Assembly (NCBI GenBank): GCA_964479625.1
Contig: CAYZMS010000052.1
Coordinates: forward strand, 1 to 15,740
Direction: 5' to 3'
Length of the DNA: 15,740 bases
Source of the DNA: CAYZMS01 sp964479625
Lineage (GTDB): Bacteria; Bacteroidota; Bacteroidia; Chitinophagales; Saprospiraceae
Part shown: positions 6,966 through 14,601 of the stretch, one piece after another
Layout of the letters: each line of letters opens with the position of its first letter
How positions within the stretch are numbered: position 1 is the stretch's first letter
Position numbers and translations under genes: made by a program
Notes under the pieces: model-generated
What the model saw: only the letters and a program-made list of their open reading frames with translations
What the model was told of the DNA's origin: nothing
Database searches by the model: none

Positions 6966-9900
6966 TTAAGAGTAAATGCCCCCACCAAGGAGAAATAGTT
7001 TGAACTCTTGCACGGAAGCATGGAAGTCACTAGTATAGGCGGTCCTGAGATCGGTTAGGGTCCGTCGGCTATCATAAATTCTGATCACTTTATAGCTGTC
7101 AGCAGCAGCCTCCTGGTCTCGGGAAATTTGGACCCGCACAGGTAAGGGGTTCTGGTGGGCAACATAAAAAAGATGGATTCCATTTTCACCTTTGAAAAGT
7201 TCATAAAGTTGAAAGCCTTCCGCCCGTATAAAAGATTCACCCTCAGGCCTGAGGTAGGGAAGGTCCAGGTTTTTAAGCACCATTTCATATTGGTCGAGTA
7301 AATACGCTGTTTCCGGCCCTCCGAGACCAGTAATCAAAGACTGGATGTCAAAACGCAAATAGTCGTATTGATCTTCCAAAAAGCCGTTTACCATCTGTTC
7401 GAGCAGCAGGTTATCTATATGATGGTTAGACATTTCGGTTTCCATTCGACTTATGGGAGAGGCGGAATACTGAAACTGGTCGCTAATTTCCTTCAAGGCA
7501 GATTCCTGGAAGAGTTTTGCCATAATTTCCTGGCGATTGAGGCCGCCTTTTAAAGCATCCTTTCGGGTAAATAATCCACAGGACTTAAGCCGCAATGGAG
7601 CAGAAGAGGGAGACCTGTAGTGTTGGTCGTTGTGTGCAATGACCATAGTCTTTAAATGATCAATGGCATCCTGAACCCGGGTAGTGATATCGTAGTACCT
7701 CCAATCCTTTTGTTCGGGAGTGAATTCAGATGGGTTATCCTGCACCAGGGTCCCCAATTTTTGAGAAAGGGCTATCGTTCGGTTGAGCAGGTGACTGTAA
7801 AACTGCCCCCCAGTAACTTCGTAGGAGAGGTAGTCCTTGAGCAGGTCGGTTTGGGTTTGTTCAACAAATTCCAGGATATAGATCTGAGGGTCCAGTCGAT
7901 CTCCTTGTTTTCTGATGTTTAGGATGATCGGGGCATTGCTCTGTATCTTTAGCAATTGATCGGCAGAAAGTTGGGTTATATCCTTTTCGATCTGCCTTCG
8001 TAGTGCACGCCCTCCCATTTTAGGGTCGTAGCCCCGATGGGCGATCCATTGCAAAACTTCTTCCGAAATATTCAAGAGGGTGGTTCTCCTGATAAATCCG
8101 TCTCGTTTTAGCAGGTCGTTTATCTGCAGACGGGCAATACCCAGCATATGTTCAGGTTGTAAAGCATTGAACACAACCGTTTTATCAATCCGGTTTAAAA
8201 ATTCAGGCCGAAATTGGTGGCGCAGAGCCTGATTGTAAACGGCTGCATCGGACTGTCCGTTTGTATCCATTTGGAGATTACTGCCCACTTTTTCTGCTCC
8301 CACGTTGGAGGTCATAATAATGATCATATTGTTAAAGTCCACCGTCCTTCCTTGGTTATCGGTCAACCGGCCGTCATCCAATATTTGCAAAAGTAAATCG
8401 TGAATAGAAGGGTGGGCCTTCTCAATTTCATCCAGCAGAATTACTCCAAAATCGTGGTGCCGTACCTTTGAAGTAAGCTGTCCTTCCGGTTGAGTGGGGC
8501 TGCCAACGAGCCGGTCCATGGCATAAGGATCAACAAACTCGTTCATGTCAAAGCGAAGTAACTGATCTTCGCTTCCGGTCAGGTATCTGCACAGGACTTT
8601 TGCTGCTTGTGTTTTTCCAACTCCAGTTGGCCCAATAAAAAGCAGGGAACTGATGGGGCGCTCGGGGTTCTGCAATCTTGCTTTGAATAAATGGATGACT
8701 TCAGTAAGGGCCAAAATGGCTTCCGGTTGACCAACCAGTTGCCTTTCTAAATATTGCTCCGCTTCATTCTGTTCAAAGGAAATGCTGGTATCGAAAAACA
8801 GGGCGCGTAACCCACTGGCTAATTGAAAGGCGTTTCGAACTTCATCCGCATCCACCCTGTAATTTCGGTATTTCACGGCTAATTGCTCGAGAGGCCGTGT
8901 AATACCACCTGGTAGTGCTTGGTGCTTCATATAATTTCGGTAGATCATCCATAATTGGGAAAGCGCAGCAATAGAAAATTTCACCCCGTGCAGCACTTCG
9001 AGCTGTTTGCGTTTTTCAAGCAAGACCAGGCCGGCGGTATATAGGTCGGGAGGGGATAGTTGTATGGTTTGGAATAGGTCGCAAAAGGCCCGGTTTTGTT
9101 GTTGCATCAGGCTCCACTCTTCCGGTTCTGCAATTAAAACAAGGGGGAGCTTCCGGCTTTCCAGGTAAGGTTTGAAAACCTCACTCATGGCCAGATTGCT
9201 GGAGGCCGATCGTCCCAACCGAAGTAAGGTGATGGGTTTATCAATAAGGAGAACATGAGGCGTGTTGCTTGTGGAAGGAATAGCAGGGGATTCTCCCTCA
9301 ACGTCTTTTTCTGAATCCTCCACTTCCTCCTGGACCAGGTAGCTCAATATACTTTCCAGTCTTTTCTCCCAAAGTCCAACATAACTCATCCCCGACATAA
9401 TGCGAGCCGTATCGACCTGCCATAATTGTCGCGGAGCTTCGTAAAGCCTTTCTTTTTTCAAGTACCGAAAAAGGGCTTCATGGATAAGCGTGTGCCTTCC
9501 GACCCCTACAGGCCCTACCAGCGCCAGGGGGATTGCCGGAGGGGTAAACAGCAGGCGAGCAAGGCGATCCGCAACATCCTCCCGATAGTGAGCACGCATT
9601 AACTCATCCGGAAACAGATGATTCAGGTTTTGGCCGACCTTATTCAATTCGGTCAAGCCGTCAAAATCTTGTTGATCAAATAGGCTGAAAAAAGAAAACC
9701 AGTCGTCTTCATTTTTCAACTCCAGTTTTTCAAACTGTATTTCCAGTGCAAGCTCAATATGAACTATACTATCCCTTTTTTGTGCGGTCAGGAAGGAAAG
9801 GTCAAACTCAGGTCCTTCCTCTTCTGCCATTTCCGTGAGGAAACTTTTGATGGCTTGTTCGAGCCTTTGGTCGAGCGATTCCCCGGGAGTAGGGCTGATC

Positions 9901-10256
9901 ATCAGATTATTCAAGGTAGGAAGCATCCAGACGGGGAGACCTCCCTGTTTAAAATGGACCACCATGAAGGGGTGATCTACGGTTATATTACCCAATCGAA
10001 AGGAAAAATGCATTTGCTCAAAGGTGAGTTCTGGGGAGTAAGCTAACCAGAGCAGCTCCTCTTTGTTGGAGGTTTGAAGCCGGAAGTTTTTAAACTCTGT
10101 GTAGATGGAACGCTTTAGGTGATTCAATGCTTCGGAGTATCTGGCGTGGCTGGCGGAGGGGAAAAGTTGGAATAGCGGCCGGAGGTGGAATTGTGGCCGT
10201 CCATCTTCAGGGCGATGTTCTACCAATACGGGAACCCGGACGTTTAGTTGAATCAT
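6966..10256 (-). CDS. Large divergent Clp-like double AAA+ protein with novel N- and C-terminal regions
   Basis: This is a protein of about 1096 aa. Residues 1-220 show no Clp_N repeat. D1 (about 222-490) keeps the ClpB-like pore tyrosine (SYVGLWEKR, Tyr292). Its Walker A reads GPVGVGRHT (248-256, Arg254 for Lys), its Walker B LLIDK (336-340, Lys for Glu), and the arginine-finger region AFCDLF has lost both arginines. D2 (about 505-800) has intact Walker A (GPTGVGKT, 542-549), Walker B (VILLDEIEKAHP, D609-E610), sensor-1 Asn651, arginine finger Arg689 and sensor-2 (GGRALRR, from 748). The usual GYVG pore loop between RLVGSP and EGQLT is absent. There is no ClpB middle domain and no IGF/IGL loop for ClpP. 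The final ~295 residues are not Clp-like and weakly recall the release-factor PCRF domain. I chose the ATG at 10256 over a TTG at 10265. It is probably an ATP-driven remodelling factor; the substrate is unknown. Confidence 0.85.
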   Translation of the reverse strand: MIQLNVRVPVLVEHRPEDGRPQFHLRPLFQLFPSASHARYSEALNHLKRSIYTEFKNFRLQTSNKEELLWLAYSPELTFEQMHFSFRLGNITVDHPFMVVHFKQGGLPVWMLPTLNNLMISPTPGESLDQRLEQAIKSFLTEMAEEEGPEFDLSFLTAQKRDSIVHIELALEIQFEKLELKNEDDWFSFFSLFDQQDFDGLTELNKVGQNLNHLFPDELMRAHYREDVADRLARLLFTPPAIPLALVGPVGVGRHTLIHEALFRYLKKERLYEAPRQLWQVDTARIMSGMSYVGLWEKRLESILSYLVQEEVEDSEKDVEGESPAIPSTSNTPHVLLIDKPITLLRLGRSASSNLAMSEVFKPYLESRKLPLVLIAEPEEWSLMQQQNRAFCDLFQTIQLSPPDLYTAGLVLLEKRKQLEVLHGVKFSIAALSQLWMIYRNYMKHQALPGGITRPLEQLAVKYRNYRVDADEVRNAFQLASGLRALFFDTSISFEQNEAEQYLERQLVGQPEAILALTEVIHLFKARLQNPERPISSLLFIGPTGVGKTQAAKVLCRYLTGSEDQLLRFDMNEFVDPYAMDRLVGSPTQPEGQLTSKVRHHDFGVILLDEIEKAHPSIHDLLLQILDDGRLTDNQGRTVDFNNMIIIMTSNVGAEKVGSNLQMDTNGQSDAAVYNQALRHQFRPEFLNRIDKTVVFNALQPEHMLGIARLQINDLLKRDGFIRRTTLLNISEEVLQWIAHRGYDPKMGGRALRRQIEKDITQLSADQLLKIQSNAPIILNIRKQGDRLDPQIYILEFVEQTQTDLLKDYLSYEVTGGQFYSHLLNRTIALSQKLGTLVQDNPSEFTPEQKDWRYYDITTRVQDAIDHLKTMVIAHNDQHYRSPSSAPLRLKSCGLFTRKDALKGGLNRQEIMAKLFQESALKEISDQFQYSASPISRMETEMSNHHIDNLLLEQMVNGFLEDQYDYLRFDIQSLITGLGGPETAYLLDQYEMVLKNLDLPYLRPEGESFIRAEGFQLYELFKGENGIHLFYVAHQNPLPVRVQISRDQEAAADSYKVIRIYDSRRTLTDLRTAYTSDFHASVQEFKLFLLGGGIYS

Positions 10257-10262
10257 AAGATT

Positions 10263-10289
10263 CAAAAATAGCCCATATTTGGTTTACAA
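10263..10289 (-). promoter_or_regulatory. Candidate promoter of the AAA+ gene, possibly leaderless
   Basis: On the minus strand TATTTTTG (10270-10263) matches TAnnTTTG exactly. A TTG (10289-10287) lies 16 nt upstream, slightly shorter than the usual 17-23 spacing. The -7 box ends only 6 nt before the ATG at 10256, so transcription would begin at or next to the start codon. Confidence 0.45.
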
Positions 10290-10433
10290 TAAAATAAATA
10301 GACGATTTACTACATCCAGTTAAAGACTGGTAGACGCTTATTTGCGAAAGGAGGCCAGTCAATACCTAGAGGATATCCGACCAGACCAAATGGTTTCCCC
10401 CTATCACCAAGTTGACCTATCTGTTTTCTCGTC

Positions 10434-11957
10434 CTAGCGGTTGACAAGTGCTTCCACTGCCTCCCTGGGTTGAATAAAACGTCCCGTTTGTTGTGGGTTT
10501 CGGGTAGCCTTGCCGGTTTTATGTAAAATGGTATAGGCCATATCTGAGTCCAGATTGGGGTCAATACTTCGAAGTAACCCAATTAATCCGGAAACATAAG
10601 GCGTGGCCATGGAAGTTCCATTGTAAACGGCATACTCATTATTGGGAACAGTGCTGTAAATACCGACCCCTGGGGCGGCAACAGCTTGCGAAAGGTCTTC
10701 TACATAATTGGAAAACTCTGCTTTATTAAGCTCCTGATCTACGGCGCTGACCCCGATTACTCCTTTGGCGTTAACCGGACTGAAATCGCGGGCATTGCGG
10801 TTCGAATTGCCGGCGGCGGCCACCACAATGGCCTTTTTTTTATGCGCATAGGCTACTGCCTTTTCGTAAGCGCGTTGGCGGGATTGGTTGCTGATCCCGC
10901 CCAAAGAAAGGGAAAGGACGTCAGCTCCTGCGTCGGTGGCCTCGATCATTCCTTGGATAATCGTTTGTTGGGTGCCCATTCCAAAGTTGTTGAGTACCCG
11001 GACACTGGTAACCTGGACAAAAGTGTTATCCCGGGAGAAGGAGGCAATACCTTTACCGTTATTGGAGACAGCCCCGGCAATTCCTGCACAATGGGTGCCG
11101 TGGCCCCGGGGGTCGGTATCGTATTTGCTTTTGATGCTTTTAAAATTTTCTTTGAGGTCTTCATGCCCCGCATCTACTCCAGTATCGATAATGGCCACCA
11201 GGGCCTTCTTCTTAGGGGGGATCTTGTTTTTTTCCATGTAGTTGTAAAGCTGATCCATATTCATTTGGTCGAAGGCCCATAATTCACTGATGGCGGGATC
11301 GTTCAGACCAAATTTCTTGTTTATCCTCTCCGGGGACTCACCGGGGTTTGGAGCAACCTGAATTTGTTCGTTAGGTTCTACCCATACTACTGCCGAAACT
11401 TCCATTAACCTTCGGATCGCCTGATCTACCGAACCATCATTCGGTACATCGATCAGGTAATAATTATCCAGTGTGGTGAGTTGCGAATCTGCGGGTGCGA
11501 AGGCAGTGGAAATATCCAGCCCCAACTCCTTTTGAGCCCATTGTAAGACTTTCTCATCAGCGCCTTCTTTTAATTCCACGAGCAATTCTCCTTCCGGAGC
11601 CAGATGGCTGCGGTCTATTTCTTGTTTACCAAGAACACCCGGTTGTATAAAGGAGAAGAAAAACCAAACTGATACTAAGCCAATGGCAATTAATCCACTG
11701 ATGAAAATTCCCGGTCTTTTTGACAATCGGCTAAAAACAAAGCCGGTGGCTGCAATGAACAAAAGATCTCTGCTGAGCCATTGGAATTTAAAGGACCAAC
11801 TTTCCCCGACCCCCAACCATCCGGTCAGGTATACGCCTAATGCCCCGAAAAGGATCAGGGATAGCAGGCGCCCGGCCTTTGGCTCATCCGAAAACCGATA
11901 CCAAAGGACAAGCGCGAAAAGAGAAGAAAAAAAACCAATAGTATAAAGCGTGAACAT
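10434..11957 (-). CDS. Membrane-anchored subtilisin-like (S8) serine protease
   Basis: This 507-aa protein begins with about four membrane helices (about 3-19, 31-48, 63-78, 84-104). An I9-like propeptide or inhibitor region follows (about 122-200, ending WVEPNEQ), then a complete S8 catalytic domain (about 250-505). The triad is Asp258 (AIIDTGVD), His286 (RGHGTHCAG) and Ser449 (NGTSMATP), with oxyanion Asn384 (AAAGNSN). The ATG at 11957 opens directly into TM1; a TTG further upstream (12125) would add 56 unsupported residues. Secreted subtilases normally have a cleavable signal peptide and often a C-terminal sorting domain. This one has neither, so the protease stays tethered to the inner membrane, with the catalytic domain most likely periplasmic. 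It is divergent from trxB and 177 bp before the AAA+ gene on the same strand. An active protease is well supported; substrates are unknown. Confidence 0.92.
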   Translation of the reverse strand: MFTLYTIGFFSSLFALVLWYRFSDEPKAGRLLSLILFGALGVYLTGWLGVGESWSFKFQWLSRDLLFIAATGFVFSRLSKRPGIFISGLIAIGLVSVWFFFSFIQPGVLGKQEIDRSHLAPEGELLVELKEGADEKVLQWAQKELGLDISTAFAPADSQLTTLDNYYLIDVPNDGSVDQAIRRLMEVSAVVWVEPNEQIQVAPNPGESPERINKKFGLNDPAISELWAFDQMNMDQLYNYMEKNKIPPKKKALVAIIDTGVDAGHEDLKENFKSIKSKYDTDPRGHGTHCAGIAGAVSNNGKGIASFSRDNTFVQVTSVRVLNNFGMGTQQTIIQGMIEATDAGADVLSLSLGGISNQSRQRAYEKAVAYAHKKKAIVVAAAGNSNRNARDFSPVNAKGVIGVSAVDQELNKAEFSNYVEDLSQAVAAPGVGIYSTVPNNEYAVYNGTSMATPYVSGLIGLLRSIDPNLDSDMAYTILHKTGKATRNPQQTGRFIQPREAVEALVNR

Positions 11958-12162
11958 ATATGCGAATGATGTTTTTGTTGTCAGTGAGTGCAATTTTACC
12001 TTTAGGGTGCTCCAATAAAAAATTGGTATTCCATTAAGGTATTGGAAAAAGAGGATAAATCCTATACTTTTGTCCAACGAGTTCGAATTGTCGTCCGGGG
12101 ACACTTCCCCTTCGATAAAAATCAACCCGAATAGCTTCCCTTTTGTTTGTGATGTACATTAC

Positions 12163-12193
12163 TTCGAAATCAGGGGTAAATGAATTATTTTTG
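12163..12193 (+). promoter_or_regulatory. Candidate trxB promoter
   Basis: TATTTTTG (12186-12193) matches the TAnnTTTG -7 consensus exactly. TTCG (12163-12166, one mismatch to TTTG) lies 19 nt upstream, and the predicted start gives a leader of about 25 nt before the ATG at 12224. It sits in the 266-bp divergent gap between the subtilase and trxB. Confidence 0.55.
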
Positions 12194-12223
12194 CAGCGAC
12201 TTTTAAAAAGCAATGAAAAAATA

Positions 12224-13168
12224 ATGGGAACAAACGTGGATGTAAAAAATACAGTAATTATCGGATCAGGCCCAGCCGGGTACTCTGCGGCTATCTATGC
12301 TGCCCGTGCAGGTCTTGATCCCGTTTTGTATACGGGTAAAGAACCGGGGGGGCAACTGATGATAACTACTGATGTGGAAAATTATCCCGGATACCCCGAT
12401 GGGATCATGGGCCCCCAAATGATGGAGGATTTCCGAAAACAGGCAGAGCGTTTCGGAACGAAAGTAAACTACGAACTTATTGAAAAGGTAGACCTTAGCG
12501 GACCTATCCATAAGGTTTGGACAGATAGTGGCAAGGAAATTCACACGCACACGGTTATCATTGCCACAGGTGCAAGTGCCAAATGGCTTGGACTGGAAAG
12601 TGAAAAAGAGTATATGAACAAAGGTGTTTCTGCCTGTGCAGTTTGCGATGGCTTCTTTTTCCGGGGAGAAGAAGTAGCTGTTATAGGTGGAGGTGATACG
12701 GCAGCGGAAGAAGCCACTTACCTGGCAAAGCTTTGCCCGACGGTTCATCTGCTGGTCCGAAGAGATGAAATGCGCGCCTCAAAGATCATGCAGGAACGGG
12801 TGCTGAAAACACCAAATATCCAGGTACATTGGAATACGGAAGCAAAGCAGATCTATGGCAACGGTGAAGTGGCCGGTGTTAAGGTGGTTAACAACCAGAC
12901 CAGGGAGGAGAACGACCTTTCGATTAAAGGTTTTTTTGTGGCAATTGGGCACAAACCCAATACCGATCTCTTTAAGGATTGGTTGGAGATGGAAGAGTCT
13001 GGCTACCTTTTAACCAAAGCCGGTTCGACCAAAACAAATATCGAAGGCGTTTTCGCCAGCGGAGATGCTCAGGATCACGTTTATCGACAGGCGGTAACGG
13101 CTGCTGGAACTGGTTGTATGGCCGCCCTGGATGCAGAACGATACCTGGCTGAAAAAGGGATAATATAA
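12224..13168 (+). CDS. trxB: Thioredoxin-disulfide reductase
   Basis: This 314-aa cytoplasmic flavoprotein uses NADPH to reduce thioredoxin. It has an N-terminal FAD Rossmann motif (VIIGSGPAG, 11-19), the redox-active CAVCD (Cys138 and Cys141), the NADPH-binding motif IGGGDTAAEEA (154-164) with a following VRRDEMRAS that recognises the 2'-phosphate, and the C-terminal FAD segment GVFASGDAQD. Length and motif order match low-molecular-weight bacterial TrxB. I chose the ATG at 12224 because it lies 11 codons before the FAD motif and just after a good promoter; a TTG at 12143 would add 27 residues and overlap that promoter. It is monocistronic, bounded by its own promoter and a hairpin terminator. 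No thioredoxin gene is nearby. Confidence 0.96.
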   Translation: MGTNVDVKNTVIIGSGPAGYSAAIYAARAGLDPVLYTGKEPGGQLMITTDVENYPGYPDGIMGPQMMEDFRKQAERFGTKVNYELIEKVDLSGPIHKVWTDSGKEIHTHTVIIATGASAKWLGLESEKEYMNKGVSACAVCDGFFFRGEEVAVIGGGDTAAEEATYLAKLCPTVHLLVRRDEMRASKIMQERVLKTPNIQVHWNTEAKQIYGNGEVAGVKVVNNQTREENDLSIKGFFVAIGHKPNTDLFKDWLEMEESGYLLTKAGSTKTNIEGVFASGDAQDHVYRQAVTAAGTGCMAALDAERYLAEKGII

Positions 13169-13192
13169 TTATTCTCCTGACGGTTATTTTAC

Positions 13193-13228
13193 AGGGTTCT
13201 TCGAATTTTCGGAAAACCCTATTTCTTT
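13193..13228 (+). terminator. Probable intrinsic terminator of trxB
   Basis: AGGGTT (13193-13198) pairs with AACCCT (13215-13220). After one mismatch the stem continues inward as TTCGA/TCGGA around an ATTT loop, giving about 11 pairs in all. ATTTCTTT follows. It lies 25 bp past the trxB stop. Confidence 0.55.
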
Positions 13229-13236
13229 CATCAGGG

Positions 13237-13268
13237 TTTGGCTACCCCCCAAAAAAAACTTAATTTCG
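13237..13268 (+). promoter_or_regulatory. Candidate promoter of the aldolase gene
   Basis: TTTG (13237-13240) and TAATTTCG (13261-13268, one mismatch to TAnnTTTG) are spaced by 20 nt. They lie just after the trxB terminator and would give a leader of about 110 nt before the ATG at 13385. Confidence 0.45.
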
Positions 13269-13287
13269 ATAAGGAAAAGGAAAGTTC

Positions 13288-13308
13288 TTTTTCTCCTTCG
13301 GGGAAAGG
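13288..13308 (+). other. Hairpin in the aldolase 5' leader
   Basis: TTTTTCTCC (13288-13296) can pair with GGGGAAAGG (13300-13308) around a TTC loop, giving 9 pairs of which three are G-U. The same pyrimidine stretch can instead pair, less perfectly, with the purine run AAGGAAAAGG upstream (13271-13280). No known riboswitch is recognised here. Confidence 0.3.
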
Positions 13309-13384
13309 CCATTCTAATTTTCAAAAAGAAAGGGGCCAAAACGATTGAAGCCTCAATATTAACCTTTTAACCCATTCCTTTCTT

Positions 13385-14467
13385 ATGTCTGCAGCGACCT
13401 CCACCCGCTTTCGTTCCGGCGTTTTACATGGCGATGAAGTAACTGAGTTATTCAACTACGCCAATGATAATAATTTTGCCATCCCCGCTGTAAATACCAT
13501 CGGGACCAATTCCATCAATGCTGTATTGGAAACTGCCAGGGAAGTCAACTCTCCGGTTATTATTCAATTTTCGAATGGAGGTGCCGCCTTTGTTGCCGGT
13601 AAGGGGTTGTCTAATGACCATCAAAAGGGGGCGATACTTGGGGCAATTTCAGGTGCTATGCATGTGCATTCCATGGCAAAAGCCTATGGAGTGACGGTCG
13701 TTCTGCACACCGACCATTGTGCCCGTAATATCCTACCCTGGGTAGACGGCTTGCTGGAGGCAGGTGAAAAGTTTTTTGAAACCCGAGGGTATCCTTTATT
13801 CAGCTCGCACATGATCGACCTTTCCGAAGAACCTCTGGAAGAGAATATAGAGACCTGTAAAAACTACCTCGAGCGCATGGATAAAATGGGTATGACCCTT
13901 GAAATTGAACTAGGCGTAACCGGGGGAGAAGAAGATGGGGTCGACAATACGGATATCGACAGCTCCCGCCTTTACACCCAGCCTGAGGAGGTAGCTTATG
14001 CTTATGAGAAACTGTCTAAGGTCAGCTCCCGCTTTACCGTTGCCGCTGCCTTTGGCAATGTACACGGAGTATACAAACCCGGGAATGTTAAACTGGAGCC
14101 GGTCATTCTGAAAAACTCGCAGGAGTTTGTACAGGAAAAATTTGGAACAGCCCCTCATCCTATCCATTTTGTCTTCCATGGTGGTTCGGGCTCAGCCAAG
14201 GAGAAAATTAAAGAAGCTATTGACTACGGAGCCATTAAGATGAATATTGATACTGATATGCAATGGGCCTTTTTAAGTGGGGTACGGAATTATGTCCAGG
14301 AGAAAAAGGATTACCTGGCTACACAGATCGGAAACCCGGAGGGCGAGGATCAACCTAATAAGAAATTCTATGACCCTCGCGTTTGGTTGCGTAAAGGCGA
14401 ACAGGCTTTTGTTGAGCGTTTAAAGGAGGCATTCGATGACCTGAATTGTATAAACCGCAATGCTTAG
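13385..14467 (+). CDS. fbaA: Class II (zinc) fructose-bisphosphate aldolase
   Basis: This 360-aa glycolytic and gluconeogenic enzyme reversibly cleaves fructose 1,6-bisphosphate into dihydroxyacetone phosphate and glyceraldehyde 3-phosphate. It belongs to the E. coli FbaA (class IIA) group by length and motifs. The catalytic Asp110 and zinc ligand His111 are in VLHTDHCA. Glu175 is in LEIELGVTGG, the catalytic Glu182/183 in GGEEDG, zinc His227 in FGNVHGVY and zinc His265 in FVFHGGSGS. NIDTD (287-291) contributes to phosphate binding. All residues sit one position after their E. coli counterparts, supporting the ATG at 13385. The gene stands alone, with a candidate promoter and long leader upstream and a strong terminator 43 bp after its stop. 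No other glycolytic gene is in the window. Confidence 0.97.
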   Translation: MSAATSTRFRSGVLHGDEVTELFNYANDNNFAIPAVNTIGTNSINAVLETAREVNSPVIIQFSNGGAAFVAGKGLSNDHQKGAILGAISGAMHVHSMAKAYGVTVVLHTDHCARNILPWVDGLLEAGEKFFETRGYPLFSSHMIDLSEEPLEENIETCKNYLERMDKMGMTLEIELGVTGGEEDGVDNTDIDSSRLYTQPEEVAYAYEKLSKVSSRFTVAAAFGNVHGVYKPGNVKLEPVILKNSQEFVQEKFGTAPHPIHFVFHGGSGSAKEKIKEAIDYGAIKMNIDTDMQWAFLSGVRNYVQEKKDYLATQIGNPEGEDQPNKKFYDPRVWLRKGEQAFVERLKEAFDDLNCINRNA

Positions 14468-14510
14468 AGGCCTTGAAAATGCATAAAAAATAAGTTTTTC
14501 CAAAAATAAA

Positions 14511-14546
14511 AAAGTCACCCCGGGAACTGGGTGACTTTCGTTTTTT
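14511..14546 (+). terminator. Strong intrinsic terminator of the aldolase gene
   Basis: A perfect 10-bp stem AAAGTCACCC / GGGTGACTTT (14511-14520 and 14529-14538) with an 8-nt loop is followed by CGTTTTTT. An A-tract before the stem mirrors the T-tract, so it may also act in the reverse direction. Confidence 0.9.
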
Positions 14547-14601
14547 CTAGCGTCATAAAATTATAAGTGTACTTTAATTTATTTCACAAAAAACCAGCAT
14601 T

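Noticed and set aside
7785..7820. A GGQ tripeptide (in EVTGGQFY) in the AAA+ protein, which could suggest a release-factor hydrolysis motif.
   Set aside because: In release factors GGQ follows the PCRF domain and sits in a basic SGAGGQ context. Here it precedes the PCRF-like part by about 150 residues and lacks that context, so it is probably chance.
10300..10433. Terminator for the subtilase gene (CCAGT/ACTGG inverted repeat, 10317-10331).
   Set aside because: The stem is only 5 bp and is not followed by a T-run on the minus strand.
10686..11282. A 198-codon plus-strand open frame opposite the subtilase catalytic region.
   Set aside because: It lies antisense to a clearly conserved S8 domain and its translation shows no recognisable domain; it is a shadow of the real gene.
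11958..12125. 56-residue N-terminal extension of the subtilase from a TTG start.
   Set aside because: The ATG at 11957 opens directly into the first membrane helix, and the extension crosses the divergent promoter region.
12143..12223. N-terminal extension of thioredoxin reductase from a TTG start.
   Set aside because: It would add 27 residues before the FAD motif and overlap the candidate promoter; the ATG at 12224 fits the family.
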